A stretch of DNA of 10,649 nt, from contig CALINM010000020.1 in the NCBI GenBank assembly GCA_938045315.1, forward strand, positions 1-10,649. The letters run 5' to 3'. This stretch comes from an uncultured bacterium (lineage in GTDB: Bacteria > CALINM01). The notes below the pieces were generated by a model. The model was not told the DNA's origin, did no database searches, and saw only the letters and a list, made by a program, of their open reading frames with translations. The first letter of the stretch is position 1; each line of letters starts with the position of its first letter. This document shows, in pieces, positions 1 to 6,353 of the stretch. A program made the position numbers and the translations under genes.

Positions 1-887
1 ATGTTTTTTCTATCGAAATCATCGGATAATGGAAAATCACCATATGCTAAATAGTTTCTATAACCTGCACCTATATTTTTTAAACCATAATCTTTATAGA
101 CCTTACCAGCTAATAAAAGATCTGGAATATAAGCAGTTTCAACAAACTCTTTTAATTTTTTGAACCTGAAAATCACCTCTCCCAACCTTTTGGGATCAAG
201 AATATCTCTTACACAAGTAACCCCTCCTACAACCACCCCCTGTGTATGAGGTTCTTTACCACCCAGTATGGCCATTATCTGACCACCAAGCCTTTGAACC
301 TCAAGCGCATCTAAATAATGTGACACAACTAGTAATACGGCCTCTGGTGGCACTTTATACTCAGGATGTCCCCAGTAACCATTTGCGAAGGGGCCTAATT
401 GCCCACTTTTCACTAAACTTTCAACTTTCTTTTTTACAGATAAAAACCTCGATTTACTTGAATTATAAGTTGAACCAGCTGCTATGGCAAGATCAGCTGC
501 TCTACCAGGGTCTGCATCCAGTACCTTTGTCACATCGACCCAATCAAGCCCATGGAGTATATAAAAGTGTATAATATGGTCCTGAATATACTGAGCTGCC
601 TTAATTAGATTTCTTACTAATCTTGCATTTTTAGGGGGAAGTACCTTTACTGCATTTTCAACAGCTCTAATAGATGCATCATAATGTACATGTGTACATA
701 CACCACAAATTCTCTGTGTAAAAAGTCCCGCATCTCTGGGATCTCTGTTTTTAACAATTATTTCAAATCCACGAAAAAGGGTCCCCGAAGATAGCGCTTC
801 TGTTACCTTACCACCGTTTACTTCTACCTCTATTCTTAAATGACCTTCTATCCTTGTTATTGGATCAATTATAGTTCTTTTAGCCAT
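1..887 (-). CDS. hynB: [NiFe] hydrogenase large subunit, N-terminal half (cut by window edge)
   Basis: This is the catalytic subunit of a group 1 uptake [NiFe] hydrogenase (H2 to 2 H+ and 2 e-), facing the periplasm together with its small subunit. I translated it by hand from the ATG at 887-885; the frame stays open to position 1, giving about 295 residues of an expected 550-580. The N-terminus carries the TRIEGH motif, with Glu14 the likely proton-transfer glutamate of the family. The first nickel-binding motif is RICGVC, with Cys61, Cys64 and downstream His68. The second motif, DPCxxCxxH near the C-terminus, would lie beyond the left edge, as would any maturation protease and cytochrome b genes. 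It sits 15 bp downstream of the small subunit, with a strong AGGAGG at 897-902, so the two are co-transcribed. The symbol could equally be hyaB, hydB or hupL. Confidence 0.95.
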   Translation of the reverse strand, partial: MAKRTIIDPITRIEGHLRIEVEVNGGKVTEALSSGTLFRGFEIIVKNRDPRDAGLFTQRICGVCTHVHYDASIRAVENAVKVLPPKNARLVRNLIKAAQYIQDHIIHFYILHGLDWVDVTKVLDADPGRAADLAIAAGSTYNSSKSRFLSVKKKVESLVKSGQLGPFANGYWGHPEYKVPPEAVLLVVSHYLDALEVQRLGGQIMAILGGKEPHTQGVVVGGVTCVRDILDPKRLGEVIFRFKKLKEFVETAYIPDLLLAGKVYKDYGLKNIGAGYRNYLAYGDFPLSDDFDRKN

Positions 888-896
888 ATAGGATTT

Positions 897-902
897 CCTC
901 CT
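897..902 (-). promoter_or_regulatory. Ribosome binding site of the hydrogenase large subunit
   Basis: On the minus strand this reads AGGAGG, 9 bases before the ATG at 887. It directly abuts the stop codon of the small-subunit gene (903-905). It fixes the start codon and indicates tight operon coupling. Confidence 0.8.
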
Positions 903-2090
903 TTATTCTTTATCTTCACTTTTACAACAGGGTTTTTCGCCCTGTCTCGAGACTGATTTTGCTTTAAAATGACTATAAATTGCATGCACACCCATACCTG
1001 CTACTGCAATACCAACAAGAGTCCATCCTACATGATCAGCTACTGCTTCAATACCCGGTAAAGTTCTTGCCTCTATTGGTTTTTCAAGTGGCGCCATTTT
1101 GTCCCAGAAAGCTTTTTCACTGCACCCAATACAACCATGTCCAGATCTAATGGGTGAGCTTATATCTTCGTTCCACCCAGGAACATTACAGTTATTATAG
1201 GTTAGCGGCCCTTTGCAACCAACTTTGTATAGACAAAAACCTTTTTTAGCACCCTCATCACCCCACGTTCTTACAAATTCCCCTGCATCAAAATGGGCCC
1301 TTCTTGGGCAGGTATCATGAATCCTTTTACCATAAGCAAATATAGGTCTTCCTCCTCTTGTTGGCGGAAGTTTACCAAAGAGAATAAAATATAAAACCGT
1401 ACCTACAAGACTAACGCTATTGTAAGGACAGCCGGGTATTATAACAGAGTTTATACCCAATGCCTCATTTATAGATTTAGAACCCGTAGGGTTTGGATAG
1501 GCTGACTGAGGCCCCCCATAAGAAGCACAATGACCAATAGATATAACAGCAGCTGCATCTTTTACAACTTCCTTCGCCCTTTCAAGGCCTGTTACTGCTT
1601 TTGTACCAATTCTAAGAAAATTTCCATTATTGTTGGTAGGAATTGAACCTTCACAAATACATATGTAATTACCTTTATATTTTTTTATTGCCTCATAAAG
1701 ACTTTTTTCAGCATACTCCCCTGAAGGAGCCATAACAGTATCATGGTACTCTAAAGACAGATAATCGAGAATTATATCTGCAATGGTGGGATTTGCAGAA
1801 CGAAGTATAGATTCAGTACAACCGGTACACTCTGCAAAGTGAAGCCATATTACAGGTATTCTAGGGGCAATTTCTGCTGCACGGGCGACCCTTTTTGTAA
1901 ATATGGGTGGGAGCATTAAAGTTGCACTCATTATGGCAGACCATTTTATAAAGCTCCTCCTGCTTATACCTCTAAACTCAAGCCATTCTGATAAACCAGT
2001 TTTAAGGCCATATTCTTTCTCAAGTAAATCAAGACGGGCATCACATTTTTTTAATAATTGTTTTAATTCTTTGTTTATTTTTTCCTCCAT
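903..2090 (-). CDS. hynA: [NiFe] hydrogenase small subunit, Tat-exported, membrane-anchored
   Basis: This is the electron-transfer subunit, 395 aa. It carries the twin-arginine motif SRRSFIKW at residues 43-50, then a hydrophobic stretch and likely cleavage near Ala71-Ala72, so the folded heterodimer is exported by Tat. The proximal [4Fe-4S] ligands are Cys88, Cys91, Cys188 and Cys221. Distal cluster ligands are His258, Cys261, Cys286 and Cys292. The medial [3Fe-4S] ligands are Cys301, Cys320 and Cys323. Gly90 and Gly193 occupy the positions where oxygen-tolerant group 1 enzymes have two extra cysteines, so a conventional oxygen-sensitive proximal cluster is expected. A C-terminal hydrophobic helix (about 350-375) followed by a basic tail anchors it to the membrane and suggests a cytochrome b partner. 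Oddities are about 43 residues before the Tat motif and a Cys-Cys pair at 388-389. It is the first gene of the operon. Confidence 0.96.
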   Translation of the reverse strand: MEEKINKELKQLLKKCDARLDLLEKEYGLKTGLSEWLEFRGISRRSFIKWSAIMSATLMLPPIFTKRVARAAEIAPRIPVIWLHFAECTGCTESILRSANPTIADIILDYLSLEYHDTVMAPSGEYAEKSLYEAIKKYKGNYICICEGSIPTNNNGNFLRIGTKAVTGLERAKEVVKDAAAVISIGHCASYGGPQSAYPNPTGSKSINEALGINSVIIPGCPYNSVSLVGTVLYFILFGKLPPTRGGRPIFAYGKRIHDTCPRRAHFDAGEFVRTWGDEGAKKGFCLYKVGCKGPLTYNNCNVPGWNEDISSPIRSGHGCIGCSEKAFWDKMAPLEKPIEARTLPGIEAVADHVGWTLVGIAVAGMGVHAIYSHFKAKSVSRQGEKPCCKSEDKE

Positions 2091-2096
2091 GCCCTA

Positions 2097-2105
2097 CCCC
2101 CTTTT
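2097..2105 (-). promoter_or_regulatory. Ribosome binding site of the hydrogenase small subunit
   Basis: The minus strand reads AAAAGGGGG, ending 6 bases before the ATG at 2090. It is a purine-rich but imperfect Shine-Dalgarno. It supports this start and the long N-terminal extension before the Tat motif. Confidence 0.55.
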
Positions 2106-2119
2106 CAATTATTAAATTT

Positions 2120-2148
2120 TTTTTAACCAAAATTAAAAAAAAAGTCAA
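2120..2148 (-). promoter_or_regulatory. Candidate sigma-70-type promoter of the hydrogenase operon
   Basis: On the minus strand, TTGACT at 2148-2143 matches the -35 consensus at five of six positions. A 17-base T-rich spacer leads to TAAAAA at 2125-2120, which matches the -10 consensus at four of six. Transcription would start near 2113, leaving a short leader that contains the ribosome binding site. The surrounding sequence is very AT-rich, so chance matches are likely. I saw no convincing FNR/CRP-like palindrome in the spacer. Confidence 0.4.
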
Positions 2149-2291
2149 GGTTAAAATTAAACACTTTTTTAATAATTAATATTTCTTTGTTTTTGATTTC
2201 ATAGGATTCAGATTTTACAAAGTTTTTTTGAACAAACATTATTTTAATTTTGAAAATATCTCCTTTTTAATTCATCAAAACTCTAAATACG

Positions 2292-2300
2292 TGCTAATAT
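2292..2300 (+). promoter_or_regulatory. Candidate extended -10 promoter directly before hldE
   Basis: TGC followed by TAATAT (2295-2300) forms an extended -10 element ending 6 bases before the ATG at 2307. Transcription from it would begin at or within a base or two of the start codon. There is no Shine-Dalgarno in front of this ATG and no good -35 hexamer at 17 bp, only TTCATC at 18 bp. Confidence 0.4.
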
Positions 2301-2306
2301 ATAAGC

Positions 2307-2792
2307 ATGGGTAAAGAAAAAATAAAAACAATAGATGAAATTTCTAAAATTATAGAAAATTTAAGAAAAGAAAAGAAAGTTGTTGTATTCACCAATGGGT
2401 GCTTCGATATGCTCCATGGAGGACATATAAAATACCTATATGATGCCAGAAAATTAGGTGATGTTCTTGTAATAGGCCTAAACAGCGATAGTTCTATTAG
2501 GAGAATAAAGGGTGAAAAAAGACCTATAATAAATCAGGAAGAGAGAGCTTATATCTTATCATCACTGGAAATGATTGACTTTATTGTTATATTTGATGAG
2601 GACACTCCATATGAATTAATAAAATGCATAAAACCTGATATTCTTGTCAAAGGTGGTGATTGGGATGTAAGTAAGATTGTGGGTAAAGACATAGTAGAAT
2701 CCTATGGTGGAAAGGTTTTAAGCATCCCCTATGTTGATGGTAAAAGCACAACAAATATAATAAAAAGGATTTTAGATGTTTATTCCCAATAA
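2307..2792 (+). CDS. hldE: D-glycero-beta-D-manno-heptose 1-phosphate adenylyltransferase (stand-alone RfaE domain II)
   Basis: This cytidylyltransferase-fold enzyme activates heptose 1-phosphate with ATP to give ADP-heptose for the LPS inner core. The protein is 161 aa and contains only the adenylyltransferase domain. Family motifs are TNGCFDMLHGGH at 29-40 (HxGH nucleotide-binding histidines 37 and 40), KGGDW at 115-119 and the C-terminal STT near 147-149. The ribokinase-like HldE kinase domain is absent and must be encoded elsewhere if the pathway is complete. The nearby glycosyltransferases and YejM-like protein agree with an LPS role. The ATG has no Shine-Dalgarno but a -10-like element just upstream. 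The gene overlaps the next one by 17 bp. A related nucleotidyltransferase for another sugar or glycerol phosphate is less likely given the motifs. Confidence 0.88.
   Translation: MGKEKIKTIDEISKIIENLRKEKKVVVFTNGCFDMLHGGHIKYLYDARKLGDVLVIGLNSDSSIRRIKGEKRPIINQEERAYILSSLEMIDFIVIFDEDTPYELIKCIKPDILVKGGDWDVSKIVGKDIVESYGGKVLSIPYVDGKSTTNIIKRILDVYSQ
2764..2769 (+). promoter_or_regulatory. Ribosome binding site of the DnaQ-like exonuclease gene
   Basis: AAAGGA lies inside the end of the heptose adenylyltransferase gene, 6 bases before the ATG at 2776. It supports the overlapping start. Confidence 0.6.
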
Positions 2793-3294
2793 AAACTTAT
2801 ATATTGTTGTTGATGTTGAAACAACGGGTAGAAAAATTCCTGATGGCAGAATAATAGAAATAGCGATGATAAAAATTAGCAATTTTGACCCAGTAGATTA
2901 TTTTCACACCCTGGTTAATCCCGAAGAGAAGTTACCATGGTTCATAACAAAACTCACGGGCATAAAAAATTCAACATTGAAAAAAGCCCCTACTTTTTGT
3001 GAAATAGCTGAAGATATTGTTAAATTTATTCAGAATGGAGTAATAGTTGCACATAATGCACCTTTTGATTATGCCTATATTAAATATGAATTAGAACGAT
3101 CACTTAAAAATTATGTTTTACAAAATCAAAAAATATGTACTGTAAAATTAGCAAGAAAAAAATTCCCTGAGCTTGGCAAATATAACTTAGACTATATTAC
3201 AAATTTTTTTAATATTCCTAACCCATGTAGACATAGAGCTTTTGGTGATGCCATGGCAACCGCTGAATTTTTCATAAAGTATTTACTTAAATAA
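2776..3294 (+). CDS. DnaQ-like DEDDh 3'-5' exonuclease
   Basis: This 172-aa protein consists of a single RNase H-fold exonuclease domain of the DnaQ/PolC-epsilon type. All five catalytic residues are visible: Asp13 and Glu15 in VVDVETTG, Asp98 in HNAPFD, and His153 and Asp158 in HRAFGDA. It should remove nucleotides from 3' ends of DNA or RNA using two metal ions. There is no fused polymerase, BRCT or UvrC-like domain and no obvious clamp-binding tail. It could be the proofreading subunit of DNA polymerase III or a stand-alone repair exonuclease, and the sequence does not decide between these. It starts inside the last 17 bp of the heptose adenylyltransferase gene, in another frame, so the two are co-transcribed and probably translationally coupled. 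Confidence 0.85.
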   Translation: MFIPNKNLYIVVDVETTGRKIPDGRIIEIAMIKISNFDPVDYFHTLVNPEEKLPWFITKLTGIKNSTLKKAPTFCEIAEDIVKFIQNGVIVAHNAPFDYAYIKYELERSLKNYVLQNQKICTVKLARKKFPELGKYNLDYITNFFNIPNPCRHRAFGDAMATAEFFIKYLLK

Positions 3295-3310
3295 AATTTT
3301 TAGTTATTAT
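3282..3310 (+). promoter_or_regulatory. Candidate promoter of the mscS gene with a very short leader
   Basis: TTTACT (3282-3287) and TATTAT (3305-3310) are separated by exactly 17 bases. The -10 ends 11 bases before the ATG at 3322, so the mRNA would carry only about 4-6 leader bases. No Shine-Dalgarno is present. The -35 overlaps the end of the exonuclease gene. Confidence 0.42.
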
Positions 3311-3321
3311 TTTGCTTTGTT

Positions 3322-4149
3322 ATGTCTCTACAAAAAAACTCTTTAGAAATTACAGATTTACATAAGAGATTATTTGAGTATTTACTAAGTCATGGAATGC
3401 AAATAATTACTGCTATAGGTATTTTAATAGCAGGTTTATTCATATCTAAGTGGATAGTAAACGTAATTCAAAAGTGGCTAACAAAGAAAAATTTCGAACC
3501 CCAATTAAAAACTTTAATATTAAGAGTTTTAAAAATTTTAATCCTCGGTCTTTTCTTAATAATGGCATCAGGTCAATTAGGTGTTCAAATAACCCCTTTA
3601 CTTGCAGGTATTGGTGTTGCAGGTGTAGGTATAAGTTTAGCAATGCAAGGACTTTTAGGTAACATTGTAGCTGGTTTAACGATAATTTTTACAAAACCTT
3701 TTACCATAGGTGAATACATTGAACTTTTAGGTGTATACGGTCAGGTAAAGGATATATCTTTATTCACAACGACACTAATACACGCAGATAATTCTCATGT
3801 TATTGTACCAAATAGAAAAATTGTGGGAGAAATATTACACAACTATGGGAAAATCAGACAATTGGAATTAAGTGTAAATGTTTCCTATGATACTGATTTG
3901 AAATTAGCGATACAAAATATAAGCGAAATATTAAATTCTAATCCTAAGATCGTGAAGGAGTTAAAACCTATAATTGGGATCTCTTCTTTTGAAGATAGCT
4001 CGATAAAGATTGCTATAAAACCCTGGGTACCAGTAGAATATTTCCCTGTTGCTGCAAATGATATAAATCTATCAATAGTCGAAAAATTTAGAGAGAAGGG
4101 TATTAAGATACCATTCCCCCAAAGAGAAATTCGGCTTCTAAATAACTAA
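3322..4149 (+). CDS. mscS: Small-conductance mechanosensitive channel, MscS family
   Basis: This inner-membrane channel opens under membrane tension to release solutes during hypo-osmotic shock. At 275 aa it is close to the E. coli MscS length of 286. Helix 1 spans about 27-47 and helix 2 about 65-84. The pore-lining helix (about 90-125) has the alternating small/Gly pattern AGIGVAGVGISLAMQG followed by LLGNIVAG. The beta domain carries the PFTIGEYI stretch and PNRKI at 163-167. The C-terminal alpha/beta domain ends with KIPFPQREI, the usual MscS C-terminal signature. It lies 27 bp downstream of the exonuclease gene, where a promoter with almost no leader is seen. It may therefore be transcribed separately or by read-through. 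The start codon has no Shine-Dalgarno, but the N-terminus length fits the family. Confidence 0.93.
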   Translation: MSLQKNSLEITDLHKRLFEYLLSHGMQIITAIGILIAGLFISKWIVNVIQKWLTKKNFEPQLKTLILRVLKILILGLFLIMASGQLGVQITPLLAGIGVAGVGISLAMQGLLGNIVAGLTIIFTKPFTIGEYIELLGVYGQVKDISLFTTTLIHADNSHVIVPNRKIVGEILHNYGKIRQLELSVNVSYDTDLKLAIQNISEILNSNPKIVKELKPIIGISSFEDSSIKIAIKPWVPVEYFPVAANDINLSIVEKFREKGIKIPFPQREIRLLNN

Positions 4150-4187
4150 AAATTTTTTATATATTGTATTTTAAAGGCCATAATTAA

Positions 4188-5180
4188 TCAAAAATTTAAA
4201 TCGCCTTCATATAGACTTAATTTAGATATCATATCCCTGTTATCTTTATACCAATCCACGCACCTTTTTATTCCTTCTTCAATATTTATAACAGGCTTCC
4301 AGGAAAGTAATTTTTCTGCTTTAGTGATATCTGCGTAAGTTTCAAACATATCGGCTTTATGAAAGGGTTCAAAATTAATATTAGCTTTCTTACCTAGATG
4401 TTCTTCAATTAATTTTATGATTTGCAAAAGTTCTACTGGCCTATTATTTCCGAGGTTTATAATTTCAAAATTTTGAATTTTCTTTTCATAAGCGAGAATA
4501 GTACCATGGGCAATATCATCAATATACGTAAAATCCCTTTTTTGTTTACCATCTCCATATATTGTTACAGGTTTACCTTCATCAATTAGTTTTATAAATC
4601 TGAAATAACTCATATCAGGTCTGCCTGCGGGACCATATACTGTAAAGTATCTTAATACAACACCTTCAATGCCATAAAGATAATTATAAGTATAAAGTAA
4701 CATTTCAGCAGACTTTTTAGAAGCTGCATAGGGAGATATAGGGGTTTCTGTATTCATATCCTCTCTATAGGGTATTGATTTACCAGCATATAAAGATGAT
4801 GTAGAGGCAAGTACTATTTTTTTTATGCCATATTTTTTCATTAGTTCTAATAAATTTAAAGTTCCAATCACATTTGTAGTTATATATACGTGAGGATTAA
4901 TAGTAGAGTATCTAACCCCTGCTCTTGCTGCTAAATTTATAATACCAACTGGTCTCTCATTCTGAATTATTTTATCTAAATCATTAAGATTTTCTATATC
5001 ACATTTATAGAAAATAAAATTTTTGGTCCCCTGAAGTTTTCTCAGTCTCCATTCCTTTAAATTAACATCATAATATGAGTTAAGATTATCAATACCTATA
5101 ACCTGATACCCCTTAGATAAAAGCATCTCAGAGACCCTCCAACCAATAAAACCACTTGCACCAGAAACCAAAACTTTCAT
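4188..5180 (-). CDS. NAD-dependent sugar-nucleotide epimerase, probably UDP-glucuronate 4-epimerase
   Basis: This 330-aa extended short-chain dehydrogenase/reductase is predicted to interconvert UDP-glucuronate and UDP-galacturonate in the cytoplasm. The NAD-binding motif is GASGFIG (7-13), with Asp31 at the end of the second strand for the ribose. The catalytic set is Ser127/Ser128, Tyr151 and Lys155 (YAASK). The segments ARAGVRYS (85-92) and GRPDMSYF (186-193) are typical of the glucuronate 4-epimerase branch (CapI/LpsL/GAE) rather than GalE. It ends with the usual ADITKAEKLLSWKP segment. It follows the WaaG-like glycosyltransferase by 10 bp, with AAAGGAG starting inside that gene's stop codon, so it likely supplies a uronic acid donor for the same glycan. 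A related UDP-glucose or other hexose epimerase is the main alternative. Confidence 0.82.
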   Translation of the reverse strand: MKVLVSGASGFIGWRVSEMLLSKGYQVIGIDNLNSYYDVNLKEWRLRKLQGTKNFIFYKCDIENLNDLDKIIQNERPVGIINLAARAGVRYSTINPHVYITTNVIGTLNLLELMKKYGIKKIVLASTSSLYAGKSIPYREDMNTETPISPYAASKKSAEMLLYTYNYLYGIEGVVLRYFTVYGPAGRPDMSYFRFIKLIDEGKPVTIYGDGKQKRDFTYIDDIAHGTILAYEKKIQNFEIINLGNNRPVELLQIIKLIEEHLGKKANINFEPFHKADMFETYADITKAEKLLSWKPVINIEEGIKRCVDWYKDNRDMISKLSLYEGDLNF

Positions 5181-5185
5181 ATATA

Positions 5186-5192
5186 CTCCTTT
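5186..5192 (-). promoter_or_regulatory. Ribosome binding site of the epimerase gene
   Basis: The minus strand reads AAAGGAG, ending 5 bases before the ATG at 5180. It overlaps the TAA stop of the preceding glycosyltransferase (5193-5191), indicating translational coupling within the operon. Confidence 0.75.
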
Positions 5193-6312
5193 AAGTATTG
5201 ATACATAAATTTACCAATTCATTTAATTTAATATGGAAATCAAAATTTTTTACTGATTGTCTAATCAGGGCTCTATCGTAACTTCTATTTGATAGTTCTA
5301 TGGCATGTATAATTTCATCAACATTTTTTAAATCCCTTATTATATACCCACAGCCATCTTGAATAATTTCGCTACAACCATTTGCAGCGCTGGTAATTGT
5401 AAAAAGACCCATCGCAAGAGCTTCAAGTGTAGCATTTGAAAAGGGATCATATATAGTGGGCAAAATAAAAGCGTCAGCAGCTTGGTAAAAACTAATCACA
5501 TCCTTTCTAGCACCAAAAAATCTAATTCTATCATGAAGTTTTTTATCCCCTGCCAATCTTTTATAAAAATTCTCATTTTTATCCTTACCTACCACGGCAA
5601 GACAATAATTATTATCCATCAAATTTAAAGCATTTATAATAAAACCAAGGCCTTTTCTTTCATATCCACTTCCCACATACAGGAGCCAGAATCTATCATC
5701 CAAGCCAAGTTTATTTCTAATCTCATATTTTTTGTTAATTGAATCATTAAATGGTACTTCAAATTTTTTCCATTCCACACCATTATGCACAACATAAATC
5801 TTATCTCTATCAAAACCATAATAATTTATAAATTCATTCTTAACCATATGGGAGTTGCATATAAGAGCCCTTAACTTCGGATTTTCTAAACTTCTTTTCT
5901 CTATTTTCAACATATGATTATGAAAGGGATTGATCTTGAAACTCAATTTTTTTAAAAAACTAGAAAATTGAGAACGCCTATCTAACCACGATTTATGACA
6001 TCCTCCACCAGCTCTTATGTGAGTTGCAAGGAAAGTCCTGTCCATATCTAAGATAATCTTATAATTTTCAAAATTTTTCATAAAAAACCTGTAACAGTTG
6101 TAACTAAATGTATACAATCTAAGATAGTTATTGAATTTTGCCATAGGTATTTCTATTTTTTTAACATTACTTTCAAACCAGTTTTCTTTGGATGCGGTAA
6201 CTACATCTACATCATAGCCTTTTTCAAAAAAAGCTCTAATAACCGCTCTGGCGTATTTTTCACCACCACCGTATGGCGTGTAATTACTTTTTATAACTGC
6301 TACTCTTTCCAT
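5191..6312 (-). CDS. GT4-type glycosyltransferase, LPS core (WaaG-like)
   Basis: This 373-aa GT-B fold, retaining glycosyltransferase is predicted to add a sugar to the LPS core at the cytoplasmic face of the inner membrane. The N-terminal domain has the acceptor-side glycine loop YGGGEKYA (14-21) and the segment THIRAGGGCHKSWLDRR (97-113), which I recognise from WaaG-like core glycosyltransferases. The donor domain starts near 205, with VGSGYERKG (213-221) and the donor-binding stretch YDPFSNATLEALAMG (288-302). Glu297 and Glu315 (NGCSEII) are the conserved acidic residues. No membrane helix is seen. It is first in a two-gene minus-strand unit with the epimerase. The ATG has no Shine-Dalgarno, and a -10-like TATACA ends 5 bases upstream. 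The exact sugar and acceptor cannot be told from the sequence. Confidence 0.85.
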   Translation of the reverse strand: MERVAVIKSNYTPYGGGEKYARAVIRAFFEKGYDVDVVTASKENWFESNVKKIEIPMAKFNNYLRLYTFSYNCYRFFMKNFENYKIILDMDRTFLATHIRAGGGCHKSWLDRRSQFSSFLKKLSFKINPFHNHMLKIEKRSLENPKLRALICNSHMVKNEFINYYGFDRDKIYVVHNGVEWKKFEVPFNDSINKKYEIRNKLGLDDRFWLLYVGSGYERKGLGFIINALNLMDNNYCLAVVGKDKNENFYKRLAGDKKLHDRIRFFGARKDVISFYQAADAFILPTIYDPFSNATLEALAMGLFTITSAANGCSEIIQDGCGYIIRDLKNVDEIIHAIELSNRSYDRALIRQSVKNFDFHIKLNELVNLCINT

Positions 6313-6316
6313 TTTG

Positions 6317-6345
6317 TTGTATAAAAAATCTCATAGAGTTATAAT
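6317..6345 (+). promoter_or_regulatory. Promoter of the yejM-like gene, placing the start codon at or near +1
   Basis: TTGTAT (6317-6322) and a perfect TATAAT (6340-6345) are separated by exactly 17 bases. The -10 ends 8 bases before the ATG at 6354, so transcription should start on or within about two bases of the start codon. No Shine-Dalgarno exists between them. The whole promoter fits inside the 41-bp gap between two divergent start codons. Confidence 0.6.
6318..6323 (-). promoter_or_regulatory. Candidate -10 of the divergent glycosyltransferase gene
   Basis: The minus strand reads TATACA, five bases before the ATG at 6312. It overlaps the -35 of the opposite promoter. No good -35 is seen at 16-18 bp (AATTAT at 17). 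A short gap and no Shine-Dalgarno imply a leaderless or nearly leaderless mRNA. Confidence 0.35.
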
Positions 6346-6353
6346 TAAAAGCT

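Noticed and set aside
242-574. 110-residue plus-strand reading frame
   Set aside because: It lies antisense to the hydrogenase large subunit, whose minus-strand frame carries the family motifs. The plus-strand protein has no recognisable domain and no ribosome binding site.
903-2090. Oxygen-tolerant hydrogenase with a six-cysteine proximal cluster
   Set aside because: The two diagnostic extra cysteine positions are Gly90 and Gly193.
1903-2115. 70-residue plus-strand reading frame over the start of the hydrogenase small subunit
   Set aside because: It is the reverse complement of the Tat signal and N-terminal extension, with low-complexity composition.
2091-2306. Possible FNR/CRP-type operator or riboswitch in the hydrogenase-hldE spacer
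   Set aside because: I found no TTGAT-N4-ATCAA-like palindrome or conserved aptamer features, only AT-rich promoter-like sequence.
3446-3662. Two short reading frames (minus 3446-3643, plus 3450-3662) inside mscS
   Set aside because: They are alternative frames of the clearly coding MscS gene and show no family features.
4150-4187. Possible bidirectional terminator between mscS and the epimerase
   Set aside because: There are A and T runs but no GC-containing stem, so an intrinsic terminator cannot be supported.
5634-5819. 61-residue minus-strand frame inside the WaaG-like glycosyltransferase
   Set aside because: It is a shifted frame of the same strand within an intact glycosyltransferase, with no motif.
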